10,981 bases of DNA, taken from positions 1-10,981 of the forward strand of contig JAMOOB010000191.1 of NCBI GenBank assembly GCA_027066265.1, written 5' to 3'. How positions within the stretch are numbered: the first letter of the stretch is position 1; every line of letters begins with the position of its first letter. The notes under the pieces were generated by a model, which saw only the letters and a program-made list of their open reading frames with translations, did no database searches and had not been told where the DNA came from. Positions 1 through 6,225 of this stretch are shown here, in pieces. The translations under genes and the position numbers were made by a program. This DNA comes from Desulfurococcales archaeon (GTDB taxonomy: Archaea > Thermoproteota > Thermoprotei_A > Sulfolobales > Ignisphaeraceae).

Positions 1-144
1 CTCACGAGGATTAGGATGATAGAGCGTTTCTGTGGCGAGCGGAACGAGTGTAGCGATGCCGAGGAACTCTTCGAGGATTTCCTGAACAGTCTAGAGAAGT
101 ACGTTGATGATGCGCGTAGAAGGTACGGGATTAGGAAGCGATAG
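1..144 (+). CDS. C-terminal fragment of an unknown protein (5' end outside window)
   Basis: Frame 1 is open from the first base and ends at TAG (142-144), giving 47 residues that finish DDARRRYGIRKR. The fragment is charged and helical, with two cysteines in FCGERNEC, and the codon use (AGG, GAG, CTA) matches the other genes here. An internal ATG at 16 has no ribosome site before it, so I treat this as the end of a longer gene that begins left of the window. No family is recognised. It converges on the minus-strand gene ending at 314, with 169 bases between them. Confidence 0.6.
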   Translation, partial: LTRIRMIERFCGERNECSDAEELFEDFLNSLEKYVDDARRRYGIRKR

Positions 145-247
145 TGATCGCATTAATATACATATCTATTGCAAATTTCGGGCGGGTTTTGAATAGTTTC
201 GGCTATACTACCCTCGCAACGTGGAACGGCTTCACAGCACTCTACAT

Positions 248-265
248 AAACAAAACAAAAAGAGA
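248..265 (-). terminator. Possible U-rich terminator for the 533-residue gene
   Basis: On the minus strand, about 50 to 65 bases past the stop codon at 314, the sequence reads CTCTTTTTGTTTTGTTTA. Archaeal termination commonly uses such U-rich tracts without a hairpin. The left part of this tract also overlaps TTGTTTATGTA (243-253), which is identical over 11 bases to the proposed promoter box of the 597-residue gene, so a leftward promoter is an alternative reading. Confidence 0.35.
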
Positions 266-313
266 ATCATCAAAAGAATTGTGATGTGTGCAGAGCCCCG
301 GAAAGAATAGAGT

Positions 314-1915
314 CTACGGTGGTACGGTTGCCCTGGTTGCGCTCCTTATGCGTTCGGAGATCTTGGTCGCGATCTCTTTCACGGTTCTTGCTTCGTTTGG
401 TAGGTACGTAACCATGGTTTCGAACATCTTTTTCGGTGTCTTGAACGCGTTCCTTATTGCGTTGGCTACGTAGAGAGCTTTCCTCGTGGTGAAATCGATG
501 TAACGCGCATCCATGTAGATCGTTAGCGGTAGTAGTGCGCAGATGGTTTCCACGACCCTGGGATTAGGATCGAACCTTATCTCGAGCATGTGCTTCTCGG
601 GATGGTCGCGGATCTCGATCTCGTTGCCGAGGATCTCCTTGAGGAGCTCTCCGAACATCTTCCTGACCTCGGGATCCACGTCGTAGAACCGCGCAACGTG
701 CTTCTCGAGATCTATGTGCGTAGCGTGTCCAGGGGTTACGCCTAGGCGTATGGATACGTCCCTATCGGTCGCGATCACGTTCACGAAGTCCAGAACAGAG
801 GGCTCTAGAACGAAGAACGTGTTCTCCTGGGAGTACCTAAGAGCTTCGTTCAGACCAGCAACGAATGCCTCGACGAATCGGCGAACCAGCGGATTCCTTG
901 CGATTACTAGGATCCGCTCCCTACCCAGCGTTGCTAGTAGCTCTAGGAATCTGTGGAACGTAGCCGTTGCGGAGTTCACTAAGCCACTCCACGAAGATAT
1001 CGATCCCCAGACGACTCCGCTCCCCGTAAGCTTCCTAAACATCTCGTCGAGCTCCCTAAGCACGGTTCTCGTCCTACTCGAGATCATCCCAGCTCGAGCA
1101 TCTCTCGAAAGTAGCTCGAAGAGCTCCATCAGCTTCGCGTAGAGCTTCCTTACCTCTGGATGGGGCGTGACATCGCCGATGGGTAGCTCCTCCAGGAACG
1201 CGACTACGTTGACGCTCCAATCCTCTACGTATGGTAGCTCTCCGTAGAGCTTCTCTAGATCTCCGCTGGCTTCGATGTTTACCAACCTAGATGCGAGCTC
1301 CCTACCCATCCTCTCCAACTCCATTCCTTGCACAACGATGCTGGAGATGCCTAGGCTCTCCTCGATGGGTATGCGAAGCGATTCCCTTTCCAGTCGCTTC
1401 AACCTGTCGAGGATCCTCCTAGCGATCTCGAGGTGCATTTCGAGGAACTTTCTATCGAGCAACGGCTTCAGCGTACTACGGATCACGTTCTCGATGGTGA
1501 GCACGTCGAAGGTGGTGAGCGGTATCCTAGCGTAGTACCCCCTCAACGCTACGGGTATCGCGTACAGCTTATCGATGCGAACCAGCCAAGCATTGGTGTT
1601 CGGATCCACCAACTGATCAACGAGCTTCCTAACGAGCCTACTCCTCAGAGCGACATCCGTTCTCCCGAGCTCCTTGTCCACAGCTGTGGTTACCACAGCC
1701 TCCATCAACCTCCTAGCCACGTCCAGCGGAGGATGCTCGTCGAACAGCTTCCTACACAGATCCGCAACGAGATGCTTGCTCCTCTCCACGTAGGCATCGT
1801 TTACGTTGCTACTCGTTCCCCAAGCAAGGAGAACGTTCACATCCTTTACAGGCTGAACGGCTCGGTACGTATCGACCTTGTTATCGAAGTAGAGCAGATC
1901 TATCCTAAACACCAT
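314..1915 (-). CDS. Unknown 533-residue mostly helical protein
   Basis: This is a long open frame with the codon use of its neighbours. The frame is open back to 2008, but I prefer the ATG at 1915 (MVFRIDLLYF). It is preceded by GGTGTTGGAGAG, and a TATA-like TATTTAA lies about 70 bases upstream, so the longer N-terminus would start upstream of the expected transcript. The product has no signal peptide or clear membrane segment. It looks mainly alpha-helical, with a charged helical stretch near residues 170-200 (RRILDRLKRLERESLR) and a more mixed C-terminal third. I recognise no catalytic motif and no family. It lacks the VDTP module found in three neighbours. One copy of the CCACAGCTGTGG palindrome lies inside it, over codons for TAV near residue 77. 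The small plus-strand gene at 2028 is divergent from it. Confidence 0.75.
   Translation of the reverse strand: MVFRIDLLYFDNKVDTYRAVQPVKDVNVLLAWGTSSNVNDAYVERSKHLVADLCRKLFDEHPPLDVARRLMEAVVTTAVDKELGRTDVALRSRLVRKLVDQLVDPNTNAWLVRIDKLYAIPVALRGYYARIPLTTFDVLTIENVIRSTLKPLLDRKFLEMHLEIARRILDRLKRLERESLRIPIEESLGISSIVVQGMELERMGRELASRLVNIEASGDLEKLYGELPYVEDWSVNVVAFLEELPIGDVTPHPEVRKLYAKLMELFELLSRDARAGMISSRTRTVLRELDEMFRKLTGSGVVWGSISSWSGLVNSATATFHRFLELLATLGRERILVIARNPLVRRFVEAFVAGLNEALRYSQENTFFVLEPSVLDFVNVIATDRDVSIRLGVTPGHATHIDLEKHVARFYDVDPEVRKMFGELLKEILGNEIEIRDHPEKHMLEIRFDPNPRVVETICALLPLTIYMDARYIDFTTRKALYVANAIRNAFKTPKKMFETMVTYLPNEARTVKEIATKISERIRSATRATVPP
1678..1689. repeat. CCACAGCTGTGG palindrome, copy 1 (inside a gene)
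   Basis: This is a perfect 12-base inverted repeat, the first of three exact copies in the window. It falls inside the 533-residue gene, so unlike the other two it is not in an obvious promoter, and here it could simply reflect coding sequence. Confidence 0.6.
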
Positions 1916-1982
1916 CTCTCCAACACCGATACACCCTACGGCGTGCGCGAGAAAAACGGTGCTGAGGACAGGACTCGAGCCC

Positions 1983-1989
1983 TTAAATA
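1983..1989. promoter_or_regulatory. Shared TATA-like box for divergent genes
   Basis: TTAAATA on plus (TATTTAA on minus). Its centre is 42 bases before the ATG at 2028, the same spacing as the boxes before the 597- and 295-residue genes. Read on the minus strand it could also serve the 533-residue gene (start 1915), giving a leader of roughly 40 bases. It is the only good TATA-like match between the two starts. Confidence 0.5.
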
Positions 1990-2027
1990 CTGGTATCATC
2001 GAGAACACTTTCTGCGGGGTGCCTTCG

Positions 2028-2204
2028 ATGAAGATGCTGTTCTCGAAATCGATGTTCTTCGACGACGTTTACCACGCGTTTGTGCTTCTGAGGATCTTCG
2101 ACGTAGTTATGGTTCTAGACCTCGTGGTGCGTAACGATGTACATCTCTATCAATCGATCTGCTTCTCTAGGAAGTGCATCGAGATAGAAACGGATCAAAA
2201 ATAG
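2028..2204 (+). CDS. Small 58-residue hydrophobic protein, unknown
   Basis: The ATG at 2028 is preceded by GGGGTG with six bases between GGTG and the start, which is the ribosome-site geometry of the other genes in this window. A TATA-like box is centred 42 bases upstream. The frame ends at TAG (2202-2204). The product begins MKMLFSKSMFFDDVYHAF and is rich in V, L and F through about residue 37, but charged residues interrupt the hydrophobic run. One amphipathic or membrane-associated helix is possible; a standard transmembrane segment is not clear. The tail is polar. No family is recognised. The alternative upstream ATG at 1959 would place the start before the TATA box. It is convergent with the free-standing module gene (stop at 2233), 28 bases away. 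Confidence 0.55.
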   Translation: MKMLFSKSMFFDDVYHAFVLLRIFDVVMVLDLVVRNDVHLYQSICFSRKCIEIETDQK

Positions 2205-2232
2205 ATGTGGATCTAATGTGAAAGAATTGGGA

Positions 2233-2595
2233 TTATGTAGCAACGGTTTCTCCTAGGATAAGCTTCTCGATCTCTCTATACTTCTTTTGCCTCAGCAACT
2301 TCTTCAATTGTTTTAGGAACTCCCTCATGTCTGGCGTATCCACTCCCGGAATGTCTCCTCTTCCCGAAGCTCCTAGCAACCACGACTCTACGCTTCTGAC
2401 TCCGCGATGCGATTCCCTAGCGATATCTACCCCTATTGCTAGCGGATTGATCAATAGCTTCGCTAGTACCAGAACCCTCTTCTCCTCCGGCGTAAGCTCG
2501 CTCGGCTTCTTCCTCAGCGCTGATTCGAATAGCTCGACTAGTCTCGGAGAGATCTCTGCGAGCTTAGCCTTAACCTCCTCGATGGTCGAAGCCAT
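2233..2595 (-). CDS. Free-standing VDTP-module protein, 120 residues
   Basis: The whole product is one copy of the module that ends the 597- and 624-residue proteins nearby. Order of landmarks: a helical start (EEVKAKLAEISPRLVELFES), K-K-P-S-E-L-T-P-E-E-K at about 29-39, VLVLAKLLINP at about 41-51, RSVESWLL near 67-74, RGDIPGVDTP near 79-88, and a basic amphipathic tail (MREFLKQLKKLL then KYREIEKLILG). Over the last 42 residues it matches the metallopeptidase tail at 36 positions by eye. I choose the ATG at 2595 because GGTG lies five bases upstream; an in-frame TTG at 2637 has no such support. It has no signal peptide and no catalytic motif. As a bare tag it could be a competitor, adaptor or assembly partner for the tagged proteins. 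That is inference. Confidence 0.8.
   Translation of the reverse strand: MASTIEEVKAKLAEISPRLVELFESALRKKPSELTPEEKRVLVLAKLLINPLAIGVDIARESHRGVRSVESWLLGASGRGDIPGVDTPDMREFLKQLKKLLRQKKYREIEKLILGETVAT
2236..2595 (-). repeat. VDTP module copy A (stand-alone)
   Basis: DNA encoding the module that is also found at 3403-3765, 9100-9453 and, diverged, 9514-9837. The similarity to the two tail copies is visible at the nucleotide as well as the protein level, especially over the last 130 or so coding bases, which points to duplication within this locus or its family. Confidence 0.85.
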
Positions 2596-2600
2596 AGACC

Positions 2601-2604
2601 CACC
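2601..2604 (-). promoter_or_regulatory. Ribosome site fixing the 2595 start
   Basis: The minus strand reads GGTG, then five bases, then ATG, within a GGGTGGGTGGGT run. The spacing equals that at 7113 and is within one base of 2028, 2744, 6212 and 9000. Confidence 0.6.
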
Positions 2605-2673
2605 CACCCTACGCTCTGCGCTTATCCCTCTCTTCAACTTTTCGAACCATTAGCTCAACTGCTTCTACCTTCT

Positions 2674-2685
2674 CCACAGCTGTGG
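2674..2685. promoter_or_regulatory. CCACAGCTGTGG palindrome, copy 2 (candidate operator)
   Basis: Perfect palindrome in the 148-base region between the divergent genes starting at 2595 (minus) and 2744 (plus). It lies about 25 bases downstream of CTTATGTG (minus strand, 2701-2708), where a leftward transcript from that box would begin. A bound dimer could therefore block transcription of the module gene. No regulator gene is recognised in the window. Confidence 0.45.
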
Positions 2686-2700
2686 CTACAAGAGGCGCCT

Positions 2701-2724
2701 CACATAAGCCTCTCTATGCATATT
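2701..2724 (+). promoter_or_regulatory. Probable promoter region of the 213-residue gene
   Basis: CACATAAG (2701-2708) is about 40 bases before the GTG at 2744, the spacing seen for other boxes here. ATGCATATTC (2715-2724) is a second AT-rich candidate but would put the transcript start at the GTG itself, leaving out the good ribosome site. On the minus strand CTTATGTG resembles the TTTATGT boxes of the genes starting at 5193 and 7113. Confidence 0.35.
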
Positions 2725-2731
2725 CTTTGCT

Positions 2732-2740
2732 GGGGTGATT
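2732..2740 (+). promoter_or_regulatory. Ribosome site fixing the 2744 start
   Basis: GGGGTGATT followed by CGA and GTGGCT. The gene starting at 6212 has nearly the same string, GGTGATT-CAC-GTGGCT. Both match the complement of the archaeal 16S 3' end (GGAGGTGAT). Confidence 0.65.
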
Positions 2741-2743
2741 CGA

Positions 2744-3385
2744 GTGGCTAACTCCGAGAAGACAACGGTTGATGAAGCTGTTCGTAGAATGATTGAGCAA
2801 TACCTAGAGTTGTTAGAGAAGCGCGTAAGGAGTGAGTTGGAGGGTAGGGGCATCAAGGTTCTGGATATTGGTAGTAGCTTCTATTTTGAGAAGGAAAGGA
2901 AGGTTAGGTACAACCTACTCATCGAGGTAGAGATAGAGGTAAGGATGAAGGCTAGCTACGAGGTGCTATACGATACGTGTAGGAAGATTGTGGGTGAGAG
3001 GGTTGCTCAAGGCAAGGTTCCGAAGGATATGTTTGATCTAGAGGTCAAGAAGTGTATCGATGAAAAGATCCGCGAGCTCGACGATGAGTACCTGAAACCA
3101 CCGTACTACTTCGAGTTTAGAAGCCGGCTATTCGATGCTCAGATCGCTACGCGTTCAGACAATGAAGGGGGGTGTAAGGTGTATAGGCTTGTTCTGAGCG
3201 TTACGTATAGCCCCTTGATATTCCTAAGACAGTCCACTACCTTCGATGACATGGTTAGGGGTCTCGATGAAGAGGCTAGCATGGTCGCGAGCTTCGTCGA
3301 GAAAATGATGAGGATCGCTAAGGAGCTTAAAGAGGAGGCGAAGGCAAGCGTTGAGCGGGCAAGAAAAATCGTGTTTAGGTTGTGA
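2744..3385 (+). CDS. Unknown 213-residue alpha/beta protein
   Basis: I place the start at GTG 2744, fixed by the ribosome site just upstream; the frame is open to another GTG at 2735, which lies within that site. The product begins MANSEKTTVDEAVRRMIEQY. It has a helical N-terminus to about residue 35, a beta-type segment (KVRYNLLIEVEIEVRM), a helical middle with two cysteines, a second beta-type stretch (KVYRLVLSVTYSPLIFL) and a long charged C-terminal helix. There is no signal peptide, membrane segment or recognised motif, and no module copy. It is divergent from the 120-residue module gene, so the two may be co-regulated through the shared 148-base region. It is convergent with the 597-residue gene, only 14 bases apart, so the two transcripts probably overlap at their 3' ends. 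Confidence 0.75.
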   Translation: MANSEKTTVDEAVRRMIEQYLELLEKRVRSELEGRGIKVLDIGSSFYFEKERKVRYNLLIEVEIEVRMKASYEVLYDTCRKIVGERVAQGKVPKDMFDLEVKKCIDEKIRELDDEYLKPPYYFEFRSRLFDAQIATRSDNEGGCKVYRLVLSVTYSPLIFLRQSTTFDDMVRGLDEEASMVASFVEKMMRIAKELKEEAKASVERARKIVFRL

Positions 3386-3399
3386 GCCTAAAAGCGGTT

Positions 3400-5193
3400 C
3401 TATGCTGCTACGCTTGTTTCGAGAATCAGTTTTTCGATCTCTGCATACTTCCTTCTCTTCAACAGCTTCTTGAGTTGTTGTAGAAACTCCTTCATCTCTG
3501 GGGTGTCTACCCCTGGAATGTCTCCTCGCACACCTTTCTCTAGGAGCCACGTCACGATGTTGCTAACGGATCTTCGGGATTCGAACGCTGTGTCTGTTCC
3601 TATCGACTGTGGATTGTATAGCAACTTTGCTAGTATCAAAACCTTCTTCTCTGCCTCAGTAAGCTCGCTCGGTCTTCTCTTAGATACCGCGCTCCAGAAC
3701 ACTTGCTCTAGCCTCGGCGAGATCACCCGAATCTTCTCGGCGATGCTTAGCAATCTGGGATCGGCGCTCCTTGCTTCTGTTACTGCTTCGCTTTCGGGTT
3801 GCGGAACAGCTACGGATGCTTGTTCGGCTACGCGCTTCTTCCTCTGCTTCTCTAGGTACTTCTTCGCCACGTTGATGATTCTATGGAGCGTTCTCTTGTT
3901 CACCTTTATGTTGAGATCCTCGTAAACGTTGAGGGTCTCGAGAAGGCTCTCGACCAGCTCTTCGTTCTGGAGAAGATCTTCGAGCTTCTTCTCGACGTAC
4001 TCTTCGAGTTCCCTGGCGTGCTTCTCGAATACTTCTCTAATCGTTTGTTTGATCATGGATTCTACCTTTACCTCTCCCCAACGTTCCTTCAGCTTCTTCT
4101 TAGCTTCCTCTCCGTAGCGTTCGAAGAAGATGTTGAGAGCTTCGTCGACGAGCTTCACGATGAACGGATCGTGCAGGATCCATTCCTTCCATTCTATAGT
4201 GGAAGGACCTACCCAGAAGCACTCCGCAATGCAGTTGATGAGCTGGTCTCGTGGTACGCCTACGATGTTCGCTACCTTGTCGATGATCTTCGAGAACGTA
4301 GGCTTGGTAAGCACCTTTCTGAGGTAGTCGCTCAGCATTGCACGAATGCTACGCTCGATGTCGTAGATCGTGCTTGTATAGAGCTCTAGCCCTCTCTTCG
4401 TGAGCGTGTACATCATGAAGTACGCGGGATCGCGCTTGACGAGCTCGATAACGTGAGGAGCAACGTTGTGTAGATGCTTCTTGACGAGCTCGGTTACTTC
4501 CGGCATCGACGCCAATATCTCTGCGGCTTGCTTTAGGATTGTCCTCGTTAGTTCCTCTGCTACGCTTTCTCCTTCCTCTGGAGGTTTGTTGAGGCGTGCT
4601 AGGATGGACGAAACGACGTTTGCTGGGTTGACGAGCTTCGTAGCGATGATCGCGGCTAGCTTCTCTGCGTTCTCTTCGATCTCCTTGGGCAATTTTCGAG
4701 ACTTTATGTATCTGAGAACGCTGTTGTAGATCTCCCTCCTTATACCATCGGTATCTAGGTACAGAATGATTCTCTCTCCCTCGAGATCGATCCGTGGAAC
4801 GGCTGGTACCTTCGGTGGCGGTGCTACGTCGCGGTATTGCTCGAGTAGCTTCCTCCATCTATCGTTTGAAAGAATCCCTCTCAGGATGTTTTCGACGTAC
4901 CAATCGCATACATCGCTAACGCACCATTCGATCTCGTGGTAGATGCTATCGCGTAGCTTCTCACCGGCTTTCTCTAGCGCTTCGAGAGCGAGCTTCTGAA
5001 ACGTTGGATCTTTGCGGAGCAACTGCGTTGCCTTGAACATGATTAGAGAGACGAATTCGTCTATTAACGGCAACCCGATTTGTCTGCAGACCTCTTTCGC
5101 GTAATCCTCGTGTTTATCGAGAACACGTTGAGCAAGGTAGTTCATTCTAGTGATTCCTTTGGGGTACGCAAGTACGTACCTTCTAATACCCAT
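3400..5193 (-). CDS. Large helical protein with C-terminal VDTP module, 597 residues
   Basis: I prefer the ATG at 5193 (MGIRRYVLAY), with GGGGAG four bases before it, over the in-frame ATG at 5205. Residues 1-120 are helical with paired cysteines (C91 and C96). A proline-rich joint (APPPKVPAVP) at about 124-133 leads to a beta-type segment (ERIILYLDTDG). Residues 155-450 are almost all helix, including a highly charged stretch at about 360-425 that could form coiled coil. A flexible linker rich in A, V, P and E (about 455-478) joins this body to the module at 477-597, which contains RGDIPGVDTPEM and ends EIEKLILETSVAA. No enzyme motif or membrane segment is seen and the body belongs to no family I know. 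It is the last gene of a minus-strand series; 110 bases separate it from the gene before, with a possible promoter of its own at 5229-5236. Confidence 0.8.
   Translation of the reverse strand: MGIRRYVLAYPKGITRMNYLAQRVLDKHEDYAKEVCRQIGLPLIDEFVSLIMFKATQLLRKDPTFQKLALEALEKAGEKLRDSIYHEIEWCVSDVCDWYVENILRGILSNDRWRKLLEQYRDVAPPPKVPAVPRIDLEGERIILYLDTDGIRREIYNSVLRYIKSRKLPKEIEENAEKLAAIIATKLVNPANVVSSILARLNKPPEEGESVAEELTRTILKQAAEILASMPEVTELVKKHLHNVAPHVIELVKRDPAYFMMYTLTKRGLELYTSTIYDIERSIRAMLSDYLRKVLTKPTFSKIIDKVANIVGVPRDQLINCIAECFWVGPSTIEWKEWILHDPFIVKLVDEALNIFFERYGEEAKKKLKERWGEVKVESMIKQTIREVFEKHARELEEYVEKKLEDLLQNEELVESLLETLNVYEDLNIKVNKRTLHRIINVAKKYLEKQRKKRVAEQASVAVPQPESEAVTEARSADPRLLSIAEKIRVISPRLEQVFWSAVSKRRPSELTEAEKKVLILAKLLYNPQSIGTDTAFESRRSVSNIVTWLLEKGVRGDIPGVDTPEMKEFLQQLKKLLKRRKYAEIEKLILETSVAA
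3403..3765 (-). repeat. VDTP module copy B (C-terminal, 597-residue protein)
   Basis: Encodes residues 477-597. Landmarks in order: ISPRL, RRPSELTEAEKKVLILAKLL, NPQSIGTDTAF, RGDIPGVDTPEM, LKKLLKRRKY and EIEKLIL. By eye 34 of the last 42 residues match the metallopeptidase copy. It follows a low-complexity linker, as expected for a separable domain. Confidence 0.85.
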
Positions 5194-5228
5194 AGAGCTC
5201 CCCATAGACGGAGATCAGTAGAAACAGT

Positions 5229-5236
5229 ACATAAAC
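5229..5236 (-). promoter_or_regulatory. Possible promoter box of the 597-residue gene
   Basis: The minus strand reads GTTTATGT, ending about 36 bases before the ATG at 5193. The 295-residue gene has TTTTATGTG at nearly the same distance from its start. A transcript from here would include the GGGGAG ribosome site. Confidence 0.4.
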
Positions 5237-5303
5237 AACTATGCAGTCGTGGAATCGATGCGCAGAAGCTCTACAGAGAAAAAGATAGTGAGTTTGAGAG
5301 TGG

Positions 5304-6212
5304 TTACAGTACGAGTTGCTCCGTAGCTCTACCCCTTTGACCGTAGCCACCCCCGCGGTGATACACAATCGAGATCTCTAGACCTCCAGGCATTGCACCT
5401 ACCCTAACGGTGTACGACCTCGGCGAGTAGGCGGGCTTCCTCTCTTTCTCCTTTTCCTCTTCCTTCTTCTCTTCCTGTTTCTGCTCGATCTTTACAACGT
5501 TTATCGTTACCTGCTTGCTACCCCTCCAAACCTCGTTTCCTTTCTCATCGAATATCCTTGCGTGTATGGTGATTCTGTGTTCCCCTTCCTTGGTGAACCC
5601 GTAGAGGTTGACTATGAATGGGAACTCCGCTATCCTTTTCGTTTCGGTAAGCTTAGCCACGTTCTTAGCGGATAGCGATAGTGGTCGACCCTCCGTTTCG
5701 TCTATAGCTTCGATCTCGAGTCTGTAGGTACCTACTGGGTAGCCCTCCATAACGACCTTTCCAAAGATCTTGGGGCACCGCTTTGGTTCTACACCGAGGG
5801 GAACCTCCTCTGGAACCTTGATGATCTGCATCTCTACTCGCTTCACGAGTCCCGGGGGAGAGTACACCACTTCCACAATGTTGCTCCTTCCCTTCCAAAC
5901 GAGCTCTCCCCGTGAATTGAATAGCTCTACCTCGACCCATACCCTATGCGTTCCCGGCTTCTGGAACCCGACCTCGAAGCTGAAGGTCGTTCCTTGCCTC
6001 TGACCCTCTAGACATAGCGGATTTACGTAGAACTCCCTCTCCCAGCCACCATCTCTCTTACCATCCTTGTATATCGTCAATCTATAACGGTACCATCCGG
6101 GCGGGTAGTACTGTAGGAAGAGCGATCCCAGGAACTGCGTTCTGTTCGTGTATCTGAGTCGCGTCGCTGGACAGCTAATGCTTAGCGTTACTCTGGGACT
6201 CTTCTCAGCCAC
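5304..6212 (-). CDS. Two-repeat beta-sandwich-like protein with charged tail, 302 residues
   Basis: The start is GTG at 6212: GGTG lies six bases upstream, just as at 2744. A GTG at 6221 is inside that ribosome site. The protein contains two diverged copies of a beta-rich unit of about 110 residues (about 7-117 and 125-240). Each has a YPPG or YPVG turn followed by YRY-R-L or TYRLEI, and later a G-x-HR-x-x-[VI] strand and a NSRGELVWKG or DEKGNEVWRG hairpin. This pattern suggests tandem Ig-like or similar beta-sandwich domains. A K/E-only linker (about 244-260) and a short glycine-rich tail (HRGGGYGQRG) follow. There is no signal peptide or membrane anchor, so a cytoplasmic or particle-associated structural or binding role is likelier than a surface one. 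It follows the 295-residue gene after 13 bases, almost certainly in one transcript. Confidence 0.75.
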   Translation of the reverse strand: MAEKSPRVTLSISCPATRLRYTNRTQFLGSLFLQYYPPGWYRYRLTIYKDGKRDGGWEREFYVNPLCLEGQRQGTTFSFEVGFQKPGTHRVWVEVELFNSRGELVWKGRSNIVEVVYSPPGLVKRVEMQIIKVPEEVPLGVEPKRCPKIFGKVVMEGYPVGTYRLEIEAIDETEGRPLSLSAKNVAKLTETKRIAEFPFIVNLYGFTKEGEHRITIHARIFDEKGNEVWRGSKQVTINVVKIEQKQEEKKEEEKEKERKPAYSPRSYTVRVGAMPGGLEISIVYHRGGGYGQRGRATEQLVL

Positions 6213-6218
6213 GTGAAT

Positions 6219-6222
6219 CACC
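6219..6222 (-). promoter_or_regulatory. Ribosome site fixing the 6212 start
   Basis: The minus strand reads GGTGATTCAC directly before GTGGCT. It sits in the 13 bases between the stop of the upstream gene (6226-6228) and this start, which supports coupled translation of the pair. Confidence 0.65.
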
Positions 6223-6225
6223 TAC

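Noticed and set aside
145..313. Possible RNA gene between the first two genes
   Set aside because: I looked for tRNA-like or box C/D-like structure around GGGCGGG and GGCTATACTACCC and found no consistent stems or motifs.
1433..2134. A 233-codon plus-strand open frame
   Set aside because: It lies mostly antisense to the 533-residue gene and overlaps the better supported 58-residue gene in another frame. Its product has no coherent secondary structure pattern, and its start has no ribosome site.
4349..4858. A 169-codon minus-strand frame rich in R and S
   Set aside because: It is an out-of-frame reading inside the 597-residue gene, with R/S-biased composition typical of a shifted frame.
5304..6212. 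Secreted or S-layer-type surface protein
   Set aside because: The beta repeats suggest it, but neither possible start gives a hydrophobic signal segment and there is no C-terminal anchor.
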